A DNA stretch of 64,000 bases from Fructobacillus pseudoficulneus (GCF_900108455.1 NZ_FNWS01000004.1:49633-113632), one strand, 5' to 3'. Shown: positions 41,854-53,487, numbered from the stretch's first letter. The notes: generated by a model not told the origin, from the sequence alone. Program-made: numbers and translations.

Positions 41854-43116
41854 CTATTCTTTACCAAGGTCAACCGCCCAATGACCAATGTCATGACGAT
41901 AAACCAAGTCTCCATACGTTTTATCCAAAACATCGTAAACAGCTGCTTGAGCTGCTTGGGTATCCTGGGCGTGGGCAATCACCGTTGCCACCCGACCGCC
42001 GTTAGCAACCAAACCTTCATCGGTTGCTTTGGCCCCGGCATAATTCACCGTTAATGGTGACAAATCTGCAGCACTTGGTACCTGACCACCTTTTTCAGGT
42101 GCTTGTGGATAACCCGGTGCAGCAAGCACTACACCCAAGTATACATCATCTGTTTGCCAGTTGGCTTCTGGACGCTTACCGGCCAGCAAATCAAGAATCA
42201 TTTGGTAGAAGTCAGATTCAAGTTGGGGCAAGACCACCTGGGCCTCCGGGTCACCAAAGCGCACGTTAAATTCAATCACCTTTGGACCGGCAGCGGTTAG
42301 CATAACCCCAGTGTACAAGACCCCGGTAAAGGGGGTGCCACGGTCAGCCATTGCGGCCAACATCGGATCGACTAATTCATCAACAGTCTGAACGGCATCG
42401 CTGTCTCGTAACCATGACAGTGGACTATACGCCCCCATCCCACCAGTATTGGGACCACGGTCGTGGTCATAACGGCGTTTGTGGTCTTGAGCCATCGGTG
42501 CGTGGACGACCTGCCCATCCTTACCAACGAGCGAGAAAATTGAAAACTCGACACCATTGAGAAATTCCTCAATGACCAATTTGGCCGTTGGGTCCTTCTG
42601 ATAAAGGCTCTGCAAGTATTCATCGGCACTGGATTGGTCTTTGATAATGGTGACACCCTTACCCAAAGCCAGACCATCCAGCTTGAAGACCATTGGCCAG
42701 TCAAATTCCAAAATGGCATCTTTGGCTTCCTGACGACTATTCACCGTCACAGCCTTGGCCGTTGGAATCTCATTGGCTGTCAAAATCTCCTTGGCAAAGG
42801 TTTTTGACCCCTCCAATTGTGCTGCCACCGCATTTGGACCAAAAATTTTCAAACCAGCCTCTTCAAAGCGGTCAACGACTCCTAGGATGAGGGGGTCCTC
42901 GTTACCAACAAAGGTCAAATCAACTTGTTGATCTTTGGCCGCTTGGACCAAGGATACGATATCGTTGGCATCAATTGGCAAGCGAGTTAGTCCGGTTTCT
43001 TGCATCCCGTCATTACCGGGTGCAACCAAGACTTCATCAACTTGCGGACTCTTTAAAAATGTTTGGGCCAGGGCATGTTCCCGGGCACCGGAACCGATTA
43101 CTAATACCTTTGACAT
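41854..43116 (-). CDS. purD: Phosphoribosylamine--glycine ligase
   Basis: 420 aa. Step 2 of IMP synthesis: joins phosphoribosylamine and glycine with ATP. ATP-grasp fold. It starts KVLVIGSGAREHALAQ, has VFKLDGLALGKGV (ATP lysine), EFLNGVEFSIFSLVG, DRGPNTGGMGAYSP and EFNVRFGDPEAQVVLP, the GARS signature. Lies 18 nt after purH and 9 nt before fhs. Length normal. Confidence 0.96.
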   Translation of the reverse strand: MSKVLVIGSGAREHALAQTFLKSPQVDEVLVAPGNDGMQETGLTRLPIDANDIVSLVQAAKDQQVDLTFVGNEDPLILGVVDRFEEAGLKIFGPNAVAAQLEGSKTFAKEILTANEIPTAKAVTVNSRQEAKDAILEFDWPMVFKLDGLALGKGVTIIKDQSSADEYLQSLYQKDPTAKLVIEEFLNGVEFSIFSLVGKDGQVVHAPMAQDHKRRYDHDRGPNTGGMGAYSPLSWLRDSDAVQTVDELVDPMLAAMADRGTPFTGVLYTGVMLTAAGPKVIEFNVRFGDPEAQVVLPQLESDFYQMILDLLAGKRPEANWQTDDVYLGVVLAAPGYPQAPEKGGQVPSAADLSPLTVNYAGAKATDEGLVANGGRVATVIAHAQDTQAAQAAVYDVLDKTYGDLVYRHDIGHWAVDLGKE

Positions 43117-43134
43117 GGAATTTGTTCCTCTTGC

Positions 43135-44661
43135 TTAATGCTTGAAGTGACGACGACCTGAGAAGACCAAAACCAAACCAAGTTCGTCAGCCTTAGCGAT
43201 TGAATCTTGGTCCTTAATTGAGCCACCAGGTTCAACAACGGCCTTGATGCCATTTTCAGCGGCATAAGCCACTGAATCGTCCATTGGGAAGAAGGCATCC
43301 GATGCCAAAACGGCATCTTCAAAGCCAGGCTTAGCCTTCGCCTTTTGTATTGACATCTTTACGGAATCAATTCGGTTTGGTTGACCCGCACCAACTCCAA
43401 GAGTCTGACCCTCGCGGGCAACAACAATCGCATTTGACTTTGTATGCTTAACAGCCTTTTGTGCAAAGACCATTGCCTTGAGTTGTTCAGCAGTTGGCTG
43501 AGCCTTTGAAACAACCTTGAAATCAGCTTCCGTTTCAGACAACAAGTCGCGGTCTTGGGCAACAAAGCCACCCAAGACTGACGTTACTTCTGTACGGTTT
43601 GGCACGTCTGTTGTAAATGGCAAAGTCAACAAACGCAAGTTCTTCTTTTTAGCCAAAACTTCGTAAGCTTCATCCGTAAAGCTTGGTGCGATGATGATTT
43701 CCAAGAAAATGGCATGCATCTTTTCGGCAGTTGCTAGGTCAACTTCGCGGTTCAAAGCAACGATTCCACCAAAGATTGAAATATCATCGGCTGCAAAGGC
43801 CTTGTCCCAAGTTTCTTCGATGTTCTTCCCTTGACCGATTCCAGCTGGGTTCATGTGCTTAACCGTTACAACCGTTGTCTCGTCGTATTCAGCAATAATC
43901 CGAAGGGCAGCATCGGCATCGCGGATGTTATTGTATGACAACTGCTTACCGTGCAAGATATTGGCATTCAAAATTGAATATTCTTCTGGCAAAGCGCTTG
44001 TGTAGACCGCAGCGTTTTGGTCTGGGTTTTCCCCATAACGCATGTCATCAAACTTTTCACCAGAAATCGTTAATTGTTCTGGGAATTCTTTGTCAGTTAA
44101 GTATGACGCAATCAAGGCATCATAAGCCGCAGTGTGTTGGAAAACCTTCGTTGCCAACTGGCGCCGGAACTTTTGATCATCTTCACCGTTCTTCAAATGG
44201 GCGATAACGGCTTCATAATCAGTTGGATCAACGACTGGCAAGACTGCCGCAAAGTTCTTGGCTGCTGAACGCAACATTGATGGTCCACCAATATCGATGT
44301 TTTCGATTGCATCCGCATCGGTCACATCTGGCTTTAAAATCGTTTCCTTAAATGGATAAAGGTTCACTACCACCATGTCAATTGGTGTGATGTCATGTTC
44401 CTTCAAAGTGGCCATGTGTTCTGGCAAATCGCGCCGGGCCAACAAGGCACCGTGGACGCGTGGGTGCAAAGTCTTAACCCGACCATCCAACATTTCTGGA
44501 AAGTTGGTAACGTCTTCAATGCCAATCACATCCAAACCGGCATCGGCCAGAGCCTTGTGGGTCCCACCAGTTGATACCAATTCAAAGTCCAATGCCACTA
44601 ACTGCTTGGCAAAGTCGACCAAGCCCGTCTTATCTGAAACACTTAACAACGCCCGTTTCAT
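43135..44661 (-). CDS. purH: Bifunctional AICAR transformylase / IMP cyclohydrolase
   Basis: 508 aa. Last two steps to IMP. The N-terminal IMP cyclohydrolase (about 1-195) is of MGS-like fold: [44 protein letters not shown]. The C-terminal transformylase has LRYGENPHQ-type [29 protein letters not shown] with the catalytic Lys-His, and [19 protein letters not shown]. Uses 10-formyl-THF, supplied by fhs at the end of the operon. Overlaps purN by 4 nt (ATGA). Confidence 0.96.
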   Translation of the reverse strand: MKRALLSVSDKTGLVDFAKQLVALDFELVSTGGTHKALADAGLDVIGIEDVTNFPEMLDGRVKTLHPRVHGALLARRDLPEHMATLKEHDITPIDMVVVNLYPFKETILKPDVTDADAIENIDIGGPSMLRSAAKNFAAVLPVVDPTDYEAVIAHLKNGEDDQKFRRQLATKVFQHTAAYDALIASYLTDKEFPEQLTISGEKFDDMRYGENPDQNAAVYTSALPEEYSILNANILHGKQLSYNNIRDADAALRIIAEYDETTVVTVKHMNPAGIGQGKNIEETWDKAFAADDISIFGGIVALNREVDLATAEKMHAIFLEIIIAPSFTDEAYEVLAKKKNLRLLTLPFTTDVPNRTEVTSVLGGFVAQDRDLLSETEADFKVVSKAQPTAEQLKAMVFAQKAVKHTKSNAIVVAREGQTLGVGAGQPNRIDSVKMSIQKAKAKPGFEDAVLASDAFFPMDDSVAYAAENGIKAVVEPGGSIKDQDSIAKADELGLVLVFSGRRHFKH

Positions 44662-45263
44662 TGTAAAAATACCCCTTTTTCTAGTAAATCAGCTAATACT
44701 GCTGGATAAAGTTGGTGCTCAACTGCATGAATTCTTTCTTCTAAGTCGGCCAAGGAATCTTCTGGATACCGCGCCACAGCCTCTTGGGCGATGGCCGGAC
44801 CAGTATCGATGCCGTTATCGATAAAGTGGACCGTCACGCCGGTTTGACTGACCCCAGCTTCATAAGCATCCTCGATGCTATGACGCCCAGGAAACTTCGG
44901 CAACAAGGCCGGGTGCAGGTTGACGATTTTTTGTGGGAAGGCATCCAACAGCGTATCGGTGATAATCCGCAAGAAACCGGCCAACAAAATCCCGTCCACT
45001 TGGTAGGCCTTCAATTCGGCCACAATCGCTTCTTCGGCCGCCGTCTTACTCTCAAAGCCGGGATAGCGGACCTTAAAGACCGGAATATTCCACTTAGCGG
45101 CTCGGTCAATCACCGGTGCATCCTGGTGATCCACAACGAGCAAGACAATTTCTGCCGGCAAATTCCGGTCAACAATCGCTTGCTGCAAGGCCGAAAAATT
45201 CGTTCCCGTCCCGGAGGCAAAGACTGCCAACCGCACGGGCCGCTTTTCTACTTGGCTGGCCAT
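44658..45263 (-). CDS. purN: Phosphoribosylglycinamide formyltransferase
   Basis: 201 aa. Transfers a formyl group from 10-formyl-THF to [23 protein letters not shown] at the N-terminus, the folate and catalytic region [20 protein letters not shown] then [19 protein letters not shown] (His of the HPSLLP motif), and [20 protein letters not shown] with the catalytic Asp. Overlaps purM by 16 nt and purH by 4 nt, so translation is coupled. Confidence 0.96.
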   Translation of the reverse strand: MASQVEKRPVRLAVFASGTGTNFSALQQAIVDRNLPAEIVLLVVDHQDAPVIDRAAKWNIPVFKVRYPGFESKTAAEEAIVAELKAYQVDGILLAGFLRIITDTLLDAFPQKIVNLHPALLPKFPGRHSIEDAYEAGVSQTGVTVHFIDNGIDTGPAIAQEAVARYPEDSLADLEERIHAVEHQLYPAVLADLLEKGVFLQ

Positions 45264-46306
45264 GGCGCATCCCCCGTAAAGGTTACCGCTTCATCACCCG
45301 GTCCTGCGGCAACAATTTCACCAATCTTATACGCTGGTTCATCATTTTCTGCCAGCAAATCCAAGATGGCATCGGCCTGGTCGGCGCTCACCGTCAACAC
45401 CATTCCCAAACCGTTATTAAAGGTTAGCAACATGTCGTCAACCGACAATTGACCAGCTTCTTGCAACTTCTTAAAGATTGGCAAAATTGGCCAAGTTCCC
45501 CATTTAATTTCGGCTTGCACATTGGCCGGCAAGGCCCGTGGCAAGTTTTCCACCAAACCGCCACCGGTAATATGGGCAGCAGAGTGAACCAGACCCTTTT
45601 GAATCAAAGGCCACAGGGCGTGGGTATAAAGCTTGGTTGGTGCCAAAACTTCCTCTTGCAAGTAGTCGGGCAAGTCGTTAAAGGCATTGGCATCGTCATG
45701 AATGCCCAAGACTTGGCGAACCAATGAGTAACCATTGGAATGGACCCCAGAAGATGGCAAACCAATCAAAACATCGCCAACTTGGACGTCGTCTGCCTTG
45801 AGCAGTTGACTCTTTTCGGCAACTCCGACGGCAAAGGCGGCCAAATCATAGTGGTGTGGCTGGTACAGGCCTGGTAATTCAGCACTTTCACCCCCAACAA
45901 GGGCAATTTGGGCTTCCTTGGCAGCCTTCGCAATCCCAGTCACAATTTCAGCAGCGACTGCTGGACGCATTTTATCGACTGCCAAATAATCAAGCATAAA
46001 GGCTGGCTTGGCACCCTGGGCCAAAATGTCGTTAACGACCATCCCAACCAGGTCCTGTCCAATCGTGTTATGGCGGTTAGCGGCAATAGCCAAGAGCAAC
46101 TTGGTCCCAACCCCATCTGTTCCTGAAATCAAAACTGGCTCTTTGAGGCCAGCATCAAGGGCATAAACTGAACCAAAACCACCAAGGCCTGAAAGAACAT
46201 TTGGCGTATAAGTTTCTTGTACCGCAGCAGACATGAGTTCGACCGCTTGGTTACCGGCTTCAATATCAACGCCGGCGGCTTCGTAAGCGTTTTGCTTCTT
46301 TGCCAT
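45248..46306 (-). CDS. purM: Phosphoribosylformylglycinamidine cyclo-ligase
   Basis: 352 aa. Closes FGAM to AIR with ATP. Motifs: YEAAGVDIEAGNQAVELM, ISGTDGVGTKLLLA, GGESAELPGLYQP, GLPSSGVHSNGYSLVRQ and HITGGGLVENLPRALP, all standard for PurM. It starts 13 nt after the purF stop and its end overlaps purN by 16 nt. Length normal. Confidence 0.96.
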   Translation of the reverse strand: MAKKQNAYEAAGVDIEAGNQAVELMSAAVQETYTPNVLSGLGGFGSVYALDAGLKEPVLISGTDGVGTKLLLAIAANRHNTIGQDLVGMVVNDILAQGAKPAFMLDYLAVDKMRPAVAAEIVTGIAKAAKEAQIALVGGESAELPGLYQPHHYDLAAFAVGVAEKSQLLKADDVQVGDVLIGLPSSGVHSNGYSLVRQVLGIHDDANAFNDLPDYLQEEVLAPTKLYTHALWPLIQKGLVHSAAHITGGGLVENLPRALPANVQAEIKWGTWPILPIFKKLQEAGQLSVDDMLLTFNNGLGMVLTVSADQADAILDLLAENDEPAYKIGEIVAAGPGDEAVTFTGDAPWPAK

Positions 46307-46319
46307 CTACTTTGCTCCT

Positions 46320-47849
46320 TTAGTTTCCTGAATCTTCCGCTGCATCGGCAGGAACATACAAGCTGATTGGTTCCTCATCAAAGGTAACTTCCCCACTAGC
46401 AGCTGCTTCTGCCATTTCTGGACTGTAATCATAAATTGGGCTTGGGTAATGACCGCTAAAGTAAGCTGTCGTCAAACCTGGTTGCCCATTTGGCATACGT
46501 AGGCCGATCGAATCAACCAAGGCCTCGTTACTCAAAAATTCAAGTGAGTCAGCCTCAATCAATTCCGTCATTTCAGCCAAAGTATGGTTATTTCCCATCA
46601 ATTCGGCGCGCGTTTGCACGTCAATTCCATAAAAGGCTGGGTACTTAAAGATTGGGCTGGCAATGCGCACGTTAACTGACTTGGCACCCGCTTCCTTGAG
46701 CATCCGGACAATGTACCGGCAAGTTGTTCCACGCACGAGGGAATCATCGACCAAGACCACGTTCTTGTCTCGGACAACCGCTTCAACGGCTGACAGCTTC
46801 ATCCGCACGGCACGTTCACGCTTGTCTTGTGTTGCTTCAATGAAGGTGCGGGCGATGTACTGGTTCTTCACCAAGCCCATTTCATTTGGCAAACCAGCCG
46901 CTTCGGCGTAACCGCTGGCGGCAGACAAACTTGAGTTTGGCACCCCAACAACGATGTCCGCATTTGGCACCGGTTGTTCCTTGGCCAAAGCTGCTCCCAT
47001 CCGCTTACGAGCCTGGTGCACATTAATCCCGTGGATATCAGAATCTGGCCGGGCAAAGTAAACATATTCCATGACGTCGACGTTCAAAGTCGTCTTGTCC
47101 GTGTAGTGGCTAATCTTCATGCCGTCTTGGTCAATTCGAATCAGCTCACCCGGTTGAACATCGCGGACATACTTGGCGCCCACCACGTGCAAAGCAGCGG
47201 TTTCTGACGTCACCACGTATGACCCGGTATCCGGCATTTGCCCAATCACAAAAGGACGGAATCCGTGGGGATCAAGCATGGCGTACAAGGCGTGCGGCGT
47301 CAGCAACAAGAAAGCGAACCCGCCACGCAACTGGTTCAAGGCATCTTGAATTTTTTCATCAAATGTGTCGGCTTTTGACCGGCGAATTAAGTGCAAAATA
47401 ATTTCGGAATCAGATGACGACTGGAAAATCGCCCCCTCTTCTTCCAAGTGATTGCGCAAAGTTTGCGCGTTGGTCAAATTCCCATTGTGGGCCAAAGCCA
47501 ACTGCATATCATGGAAGTTGGCCATCAAGGGTTGAATATTTTCAATCCCATGGGCACCAGCAGTAGCATAGCGCAAGTGGCCAATTGCGGTCTCACCCTT
47601 TAAGGCTTCCAAGCGGCGGGGGTCACCAAAGACATCGGCCACCAAGCCAATGCCGCGTTCCTGCCACAAGTGGCCCTGGTTGTTGGCGACGATCCCGGCC
47701 CCTTCTTGACCACGGTGTTGCAAAGCGTGCAAGCCATAGTAGGTCAAATTAGCAGCGTCGGCACGACCCCAAACGCCAAAAATACCACATTCTTCATTTA
47801 ATGATGAGTAGGCGGCTTGCCCCGTCACTTCATTCACATATTGATCCAT
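46320..47849 (-). CDS. purF: Amidophosphoribosyltransferase
   Basis: 509 aa. First committed step: PRPP plus glutamine to phosphoribosylamine. C21 in NEECGIFGVWG is the glutaminase nucleophile and would become the N-terminus after removal of a 20-residue propeptide. LHALQHRGQEGAGI and SDSEIILHLI complete the Ntn-hydrolase half. The PRTase half has the PRPP motif VVLVDDSLVRGTT and VRIASPIF. It starts 12 nt after the purL stop and is transcribed in order with purM. Confidence 0.96.
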   Translation of the reverse strand: MDQYVNEVTGQAAYSSLNEECGIFGVWGRADAANLTYYGLHALQHRGQEGAGIVANNQGHLWQERGIGLVADVFGDPRRLEALKGETAIGHLRYATAGAHGIENIQPLMANFHDMQLALAHNGNLTNAQTLRNHLEEEGAIFQSSSDSEIILHLIRRSKADTFDEKIQDALNQLRGGFAFLLLTPHALYAMLDPHGFRPFVIGQMPDTGSYVVTSETAALHVVGAKYVRDVQPGELIRIDQDGMKISHYTDKTTLNVDVMEYVYFARPDSDIHGINVHQARKRMGAALAKEQPVPNADIVVGVPNSSLSAASGYAEAAGLPNEMGLVKNQYIARTFIEATQDKRERAVRMKLSAVEAVVRDKNVVLVDDSLVRGTTCRYIVRMLKEAGAKSVNVRIASPIFKYPAFYGIDVQTRAELMGNNHTLAEMTELIEADSLEFLSNEALVDSIGLRMPNGQPGLTTAYFSGHYPSPIYDYSPEMAEAAASGEVTFDEEPISLYVPADAAEDSGN

Positions 47850-47861
47850 CAGTGCGACTCC

Positions 47862-50105
47862 TTATTCAGCCATCAATTGCGGAATGGCATTTTGATAGCT
47901 TGCCTTGGCAGTTTCTGTGGCCACCGTCAATTGACCATCATTGGTCTGAATTGAAATTTCGCCAGCTGCCGTTACTTGGCCTAATTTGTTCACGATTGCG
48001 GACGTTTCGGTCATTTGTTGTTCAAATGCTGCGACTTTATCAGCCGGTACTGTCAAAATAAACCGACCGGATGTTTCCGCAAATAATTGGGCTTGGCTAC
48101 CAGCAAAGGTCACTTCAGCACCCAAATCATGGGCAAAGGTTGCCTCTGCTAAGGCAACAGCCAAGCCACCTTCGCTCAAATCATGGGCGCTATGAACATT
48201 GCCCGCTTCGATTGCGGCCAAAACAAAGTTTTGGTTTGCCAATTCGGCTGCCGCATCAAAGTCAAAGAGCTGACCGGCGATCTCACCGGTTTGCATCTTT
48301 TGAATTTCACTTCCGTTAAAGCTGTCAGCCGTTGCCCCAACCAAATAAATTTGATCACCAGCAGACTGGAATTCAGCCCGGGTAATGTTTTGGTTATCAG
48401 CAATCAAACCAACCATGCCGACCATGGCCGTTGGCAAAATGGCCTTGTTGTCGGTTTCGTTGTACAAACTAACGTTTCCAGAAATGACCGGTGTGTTCAA
48501 GCGCTTCGCCATATCGGTAATACCTTCCACCGACTGGTGGAGTTCATAATAAACTTCTGGATTATCAGGTGAACCAAAGTTCAAACAATCGGTCATTCCA
48601 ATTGGCAATGCCCCGGTCGCCACCAAATTACGGGCGGCTTCGGCCACGGCCATTTGTCCCCCAACAAAAGGATTCAAGTAAGCAAAGCGACTGTTGACAT
48701 CGGTGGTCATGGCCAAGGCCTTCTTTGTGCCACGAATCCGTGTCACACCGGCATCCCCACCAGGCTTAACGACCGTATCGGCGCGCACCTGTGAGTCAAA
48801 GTGACGGAAGAGACTTGCCTTTGAAGCAATCGTTGGTTGGGCCAACAAATCTAACAAGACCTGCTTGGCATCGGCCACGTTTGGTTGGTACTGGTCCTTC
48901 GTGGCCGTCTTCAACCGAGCGGGTTCTTCCTGGGCCAACTTAGGTTCTGGCGCATGCGTCAAAAAGTCGATATCAACATCGGCCACCGTTTCTCCGTGGA
49001 AGTTCAAGCGGTAGCGCTCATCGTCGGTCACAGTTCCAACTTCAACCGCGTCCAAACCAGCTTTCTTGAACAGATCAATCACTGGTTGTTCTTCACCCTT
49101 TTGGACAACCATCAACATCCGTTCCTGAGATTCTGACAACATCAATTCATAGGGTGTCAAAGCAGCTTCACGTTGTGGTACCAAATCAAGGTTCAATTCG
49201 ATTCCAGTGCCCGCCTTTGAGGCCATTTCAGAACTAGAAGACAGCAAACCAGCGGCCCCCATGTCTTGGATTCCGATAATGCTTTGCCCGTATTTGCGGA
49301 TGGCCTCAATCGTGGCATCCATCACCAACTTTTCCAAGAATGGATCACCAACCTGGACGGCTGAACGGTCTGATTCTTCCGTTGATGAGAATTCGGCTGA
49401 GGCAAAGCTAGCCCCGTTAATCCCGTCACGGCCAGTCTTAGCCCCAACGTAAATGATGGTGTTTCCTGAACCCTTGGCTTGACCGACCTGCATTTCGTCC
49501 TGGTTCACCAACCCAACGGACATCACGTTGACCAGTGGGTTACCAGCGTATGATTCATCAAAGGCAATTTCACCACCCAAATTGGGAATCCCAATCGCAT
49601 TACCGTAACCAGCGATTCCAGCAATTACGCCGTCAACAATTTGCCGGGTCTTGGCATTGTCCAATTGACCAAAGCGCAATGAATCCAAAACGGCAATTGG
49701 CTGAGCACCCATTGAGAAAATGTCGCGCAAAATGCCACCAACTCCAGTTGCAGCCCCTTCATATGGTTCAACGAAAGATGGGTGGTTGTGACTTTCGGCC
49801 TTAAAGACGACCGCTTGGCCATCCCCAATGTCCAAAATTCCAGCCCCTTCACCGGGTCCTTGCAAAACACGGTCATTTTTTGACCAGAACTTCCGCAAGG
49901 CTGGCTTTGACTTCTTGTAAGAGCAGTGTTCTGACCACATTCCAGAAAAAATACCAGCCTCTGTATAATTTGGTCGGCGACCGAGGTGGTCGACAATCAA
50001 ATCATATTCGTGGTCTGTCAGACCCCAATCCGCATAGATGCGCTTTTCAGCAATCATATCTGGACTTGGCTCGTTGGCCATTGGGTTAGTTTGTTGGGTA
50101 CTCAT
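47862..50105 (-). CDS. purL: Phosphoribosylformylglycinamidine synthase subunit II
   Basis: 747 aa, the small-type PurL that works with separate PurS and PurQ. Converts FGAR to FGAM with ATP and ammonia from Pur[19 protein letters not shown] near the N-terminus, [58 protein letters not shown], and [15 protein letters not shown] in the C-terminal half. ATG with AAAGGAG upstream; 32 nt after purQ. Confidence 0.96.
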   Translation of the reverse strand: MSTQQTNPMANEPSPDMIAEKRIYADWGLTDHEYDLIVDHLGRRPNYTEAGIFSGMWSEHCSYKKSKPALRKFWSKNDRVLQGPGEGAGILDIGDGQAVVFKAESHNHPSFVEPYEGAATGVGGILRDIFSMGAQPIAVLDSLRFGQLDNAKTRQIVDGVIAGIAGYGNAIGIPNLGGEIAFDESYAGNPLVNVMSVGLVNQDEMQVGQAKGSGNTIIYVGAKTGRDGINGASFASAEFSSTEESDRSAVQVGDPFLEKLVMDATIEAIRKYGQSIIGIQDMGAAGLLSSSSEMASKAGTGIELNLDLVPQREAALTPYELMLSESQERMLMVVQKGEEQPVIDLFKKAGLDAVEVGTVTDDERYRLNFHGETVADVDIDFLTHAPEPKLAQEEPARLKTATKDQYQPNVADAKQVLLDLLAQPTIASKASLFRHFDSQVRADTVVKPGGDAGVTRIRGTKKALAMTTDVNSRFAYLNPFVGGQMAVAEAARNLVATGALPIGMTDCLNFGSPDNPEVYYELHQSVEGITDMAKRLNTPVISGNVSLYNETDNKAILPTAMVGMVGLIADNQNITRAEFQSAGDQIYLVGATADSFNGSEIQKMQTGEIAGQLFDFDAAAELANQNFVLAAIEAGNVHSAHDLSEGGLAVALAEATFAHDLGAEVTFAGSQAQLFAETSGRFILTVPADKVAAFEQQMTETSAIVNKLGQVTAAGEISIQTNDGQLTVATETAKASYQNAIPQLMAE

Positions 50106-50137
50106 CCAAATTCTCCTTTAAAACGGATGTTTTAACT

Positions 50138-50812
50138 TTAAGCGCGGGCTTTGTGATCAACGGCAGCTAAGAGACTTTCAAAGAAGGCCCGGCCACTGTC
50201 ATTGCCAGTCAAGGCGTCAACGGCCCGTTCTGGGTGAGGCATCATGCCATAAACATTACCGGCCTTGTTGGTGATGCCGGCAATCCGGTTCATTGAACCA
50301 TTCACATTTTCCTGGTAGCGGAAGATCACCTGGTGGTTATCTTCCAATTCTTGCAAAGTGGCTTCGTCTGTGACGTAGTTCCCTTCGCCATGAGCGATTG
50401 GTACCTTGATGACGTCACCCTTTTTCAAGACATTCGTGAAGTTACTATCTTCATTTTCGACAACCAAGTTAACTTCATCGCAGATAAAGCCGGGTTGCTC
50501 GTTCACTAGCAATTGGCCTGGCAACAGACCTGCTTCCGTCAAAATTTGGAAGCCGTTGCAAATACCAATCACCAACTGACCATTGTCAGCAGCGACCTTA
50601 ACGGCATCCATCGCAGGTGAGAACTTTGCCACGGCACCAGAACGGAGGTAATCACCATATGAAAAGCCACCCGGAATAAAAATGGCGTCGTAGGCTGATA
50701 AATCGCTGGCCTGGTCGTCTAATAAATCAACGGCCACATCAAAAGATTCCAGCGCATGGTACATATCCATATCACAGTTTGAGCCTGGGAAAGTAATAAC
50801 GGCAGCTTTCAT
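50138..50812 (-). CDS. purQ: Phosphoribosylformylglycinamidine synthase subunit I
   Basis: 224 aa. Class I glutaminase that supplies ammonia to PurL. AVITFPGSNCDMDMYHAL, PGGFSYGDYLRSGAVAKFSP, nucleophile Cys in VIGICNGFQIL, and PHPERAVD with the catalytic His/Glu near the C-terminus. Lies between purS (14 nt) and purL (32 nt). Length normal. Confidence 0.96.
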   Translation of the reverse strand: MKAAVITFPGSNCDMDMYHALESFDVAVDLLDDQASDLSAYDAIFIPGGFSYGDYLRSGAVAKFSPAMDAVKVAADNGQLVIGICNGFQILTEAGLLPGQLLVNEQPGFICDEVNLVVENEDSNFTNVLKKGDVIKVPIAHGEGNYVTDEATLQELEDNHQVIFRYQENVNGSMNRIAGITNKAGNVYGMMPHPERAVDALTGNDSGRAFFESLLAAVDHKARA

Positions 50813-50826
50813 GGGTGTTCTCCTTT

Positions 50827-51075
50827 TTAAATTTCTTCCAAATCGTAAGTATAGGTTTCCGTGTTGTGGTTGATCAGCAAAGCTTCCACTAAGGATTCAA
50901 CTTCCTTAGCAACAGTTGCCTGATCAGCACCAGTCAATTTCACTTGGAAATACTTTCCTTGACTGACATCTTCAATTCCTGGGTATTCAAGTCGTTCCAA
51001 AGCTGACTTGATGACCACACCCTGCGGGTCCAAGATTGAAGGCTTGTAGGTTACGTAGATTTTTGCCAAATACAT
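50827..51075 (-). CDS. purS: Phosphoribosylformylglycinamidine synthase subunit PurS
   Basis: 82 aa, the small structural subunit that bridges PurL and PurQ. AKIYVTYKPSILDPQGVVI at the start and the GIEDVSQGKYFQVKL strand are typical. Position between purC and purQ is standard for Firmicutes pur operons; 15 nt after purC. Confidence 0.94.
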   Translation of the reverse strand: MYLAKIYVTYKPSILDPQGVVIKSALERLEYPGIEDVSQGKYFQVKLTGADQATVAKEVESLVEALLINHNTETYTYDLEEI

Positions 51076-51090
51076 TTTGCTGTACTCCTT

Positions 51091-51843
51091 TTACTTCAGC
51101 ACATCTTCAAGGCGTTCCAAAACGTCTTGGTAGCCAACCCGCAAGTCGCCTTGCTTTTGGCGGAAAACATCTTTATCCAAAGATTTACCAGTTTTTTGGT
51201 CAACCAAACGCATGTTGTCTGGTGATAATTCATCAGCTAAGATGATTTGTCCATCGGCCAAACGACCAAATTCCAACTTGTAGTCGATCAAAGTGATATC
51301 AATTTGTTCAAACAAAGCCACCAACAATTCGTTGACTTCATCAGCCAAAGCAAAGATGGTTTTCAAATCCGCTTCGCTCGCAAAGCCAAGTGAAATCGCC
51401 TGTGACTGATTCATGAATGGATCGTCTAATTCGTCTGACTTGTAGTAAAGTTCTTGAACGCGGGGCGTCAATTTTTGCATTGGTTCAACACCAAAGCGTG
51501 ACACGAAGTGACCAGCCGTGTAGTTCCGTGTGACAACTTCCAACGGGATAATGTCGACCTTCTTAACTAATTCGTCCGTAGCTGAAACCGAGCCCAACCA
51601 GTGATGTGTCACCCCTTTTGAAGCGAGGTAAGTGAACAAACGGTTGGAAATATTACTATTCAACTGTCCCTTACCAGCATATTCTTCCTTGACCTTACCG
51701 TTTAAAGCAGTGACCTGGTCCATGTAGTGCATCCAAAGGATGGCTGGGTCGCTCGTAGCAAAGACCTGCTTAGCCTTCCCTTCATAGAGCAAGTCACCCT
51801 TCGTGATGGTCTGTCCGTTGAATTCAACTGCGTTGTCTGTCAT
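51091..51843 (-). CDS. purC: SAICAR synthase
   Basis: 250 aa. Joins CAIR and aspartate with ATP. GDLLYEGKAKQVFAT at the N-terminus, EVVTRNYTAGHFVSR, LIDYKLEFGRLADGQIILAD and ELSPDNMRLVDQKTGKSLD are the family signatures. Lies 18 nt after purK. purB, needed for the next step, is not in this window. Confidence 0.96.
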   Translation of the reverse strand: MTDNAVEFNGQTITKGDLLYEGKAKQVFATSDPAILWMHYMDQVTALNGKVKEEYAGKGQLNSNISNRLFTYLASKGVTHHWLGSVSATDELVKKVDIIPLEVVTRNYTAGHFVSRFGVEPMQKLTPRVQELYYKSDELDDPFMNQSQAISLGFASEADLKTIFALADEVNELLVALFEQIDITLIDYKLEFGRLADGQIILADELSPDNMRLVDQKTGKSLDKDVFRQKQGDLRVGYQDVLERLEDVLK

Positions 51844-51861
51844 TTTTCCGTACTCTCCTGC

Positions 51862-52986
51862 TTAAATTGTTTGGAAATACTTGCTTAAATCGTCGATTCC
51901 TGTTGCGCCAACCACCGTTAGGTGGCCCATCTTTCGGCCTGGCTTAACAGCAGCCTTGCCATAGTCGTGGAAGTGCCACTCTGGATAGTCTGGGAAGGCT
52001 TGGCGGGCCTGAAGCAACTCGTCGCCCAAGAGGTTAACCATCATCGCTGGGCCGTGCAAGGTAATGGTTGGGATTGGTAGGCCAACGATGCTGCGAATAT
52101 GCCCCTCAAATTGAGAAACATTACATGCTTCAATCGTATAGTGCCCAGAGTTATGAGGGCGTGGTGCCAACTCATTAACCCAAACCTGATCAGTTTCTTG
52201 GTTAACAAAGAGCTCAATTCCCAATACGCCGCGCAAATCCAACTTTTCCGCAATCGTTTTAGCAATGGCGTGAACCCGGTCGTTCAAGTCTGAACTGACA
52301 TCTGCTGGAATCATGCAGGTTTTCAAAATATGATTTTGGTGGACATTTTCCGAAATTGGCCAAGTTATCAACTGTCCCTGACGGGTTTGGCTGACCATAA
52401 TACTAATTTCTTTTGTAAAGGCAATCTTTTCTTCTAAGATTAAGATGCCGCCCGGCCAGTTGGCCTTCAAGTTCGTGACATCAGCAGCCGTGTTTAAGTC
52501 AAATTGACCGTGACCATCGTAACCACCACTAACGGTTTTTAAGATGGCTGGTAGGCCAACTGTGGCAACGGCTTGGTCCAAGTCTGCTGGGTTTTCTACC
52601 CGGGCAAATTTGGCAACGGGAACCTGAGCTTCATCGCGAATAAAGGTTTTTTCGGCTAAACGATTACTGGTGATTTCCAGCAAACGCACGCCCTGTGGTA
52701 CGTAGACATGCGTTAGCTTACGCAAGGCCTCTTGGCTGACGTTTTCAAATTCATAAGTCAAGACATCCGCTTTGTCTGCCAAGGCTTGGAGCGCCTCTTG
52801 GTCGTCATATTCGGCCACAATTTGCTCATCGCAAACTTGAGCAGTCGGACAGTCAGGAGTGGGGTCTAAGACCACGACCTTATAGCCCATTTCTTTTGCG
52901 GACAGCGCCATCATTTGGCCGAGCTGACCACCACCGATAATCCCGATGGTCGACCCTGGTTGGAGGTAACGGTTTGCTTCGGTCAT
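51862..52986 (-). CDS. purK: N5-carboxyaminoimidazole ribonucleotide synthase
   Basis: 374 aa. ATP-grasp enzyme converting AIR, bicarbonate and ATP to N5-CAIR, which PurE rearranges. [20 protein letters not shown] (nucleotide fold), [42 protein letters not shown] and [18 protein letters not shown] are diagnostic. Overlaps purE by 4 nt (ATGA). Confidence 0.96.
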   Translation of the reverse strand: MTEANRYLQPGSTIGIIGGGQLGQMMALSAKEMGYKVVVLDPTPDCPTAQVCDEQIVAEYDDQEALQALADKADVLTYEFENVSQEALRKLTHVYVPQGVRLLEITSNRLAEKTFIRDEAQVPVAKFARVENPADLDQAVATVGLPAILKTVSGGYDGHGQFDLNTAADVTNLKANWPGGILILEEKIAFTKEISIMVSQTRQGQLITWPISENVHQNHILKTCMIPADVSSDLNDRVHAIAKTIAEKLDLRGVLGIELFVNQETDQVWVNELAPRPHNSGHYTIEACNVSQFEGHIRSIVGLPIPTITLHGPAMMVNLLGDELLQARQAFPDYPEWHFHDYGKAAVKPGRKMGHLTVVGATGIDDLSKYFQTI

Positions 52987-53471
52987 TTGAGGTCCTCCTC
53001 GCTTTCAATCGAGCTAGCAGTTTGAGCTGCACGGAAGTCGGCTAAATTGGCCGCAACCGCTGCATCGTGCAAGGACAAGATTGAGGCGGCATAAAGGGCG
53101 GCGTTCTTGGCACCGGAATTTCCGATTGCCATGGTGCCGACTGGGACACCACCTGGCATCTGCACGATACTAAGCAACGAGTCTAAGCCATTTAAGTTAC
53201 TTGACTTGACCGGTACACCAATCACCGGAATCGTTGTGCTGGCCGCTAACATTCCTGGCAAATGCGCTGCGCCACCAGCTCCGGCAATGATAATTTCTAG
53301 GCCATTTTCTCGGGCGTTTTGGCCAAATTCTTGTAGTTGAACCGGCATCCGGTGAGCGGAAATCACATGCTTTTCTGCCTGTATTCCCAACTCTTCCAAC
53401 AGGTCAAAGGCTAACTTCATTGTTGGCCAATCACTGGTTGATCCCATCACCACTGCTACGCGCGCTGTCAT
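52983..53471 (-). CDS. purE: N5-carboxyaminoimidazole ribonucleotide mutase
   Basis: 162 aa. Converts N5-CAIR to [19 protein letters not shown] near the N-terminus, [14 protein letters not shown] (catalytic His) and [15 protein letters not shown] are the PurE class I motifs. ATG at 53471 with GGAGG 7 nt upstream; the open frame extends to 53630 but that part is leader. First gene of the operon. One arm of a 14-bp inverted repeat that resembles PurR boxes ends next to its Shine-Dalgarno. Confidence 0.96.
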   Translation of the reverse strand: MTARVAVVMGSTSDWPTMKLAFDLLEELGIQAEKHVISAHRMPVQLQEFGQNARENGLEIIIAGAGGAAHLPGMLAASTTIPVIGVPVKSSNLNGLDSLLSIVQMPGGVPVGTMAIGNSGAKNAALYAASILSLHDAAVAANLADFRAAQTASSIESEEDLK

Positions 53472-53487
53472 GCGTTTTCCTCCAATT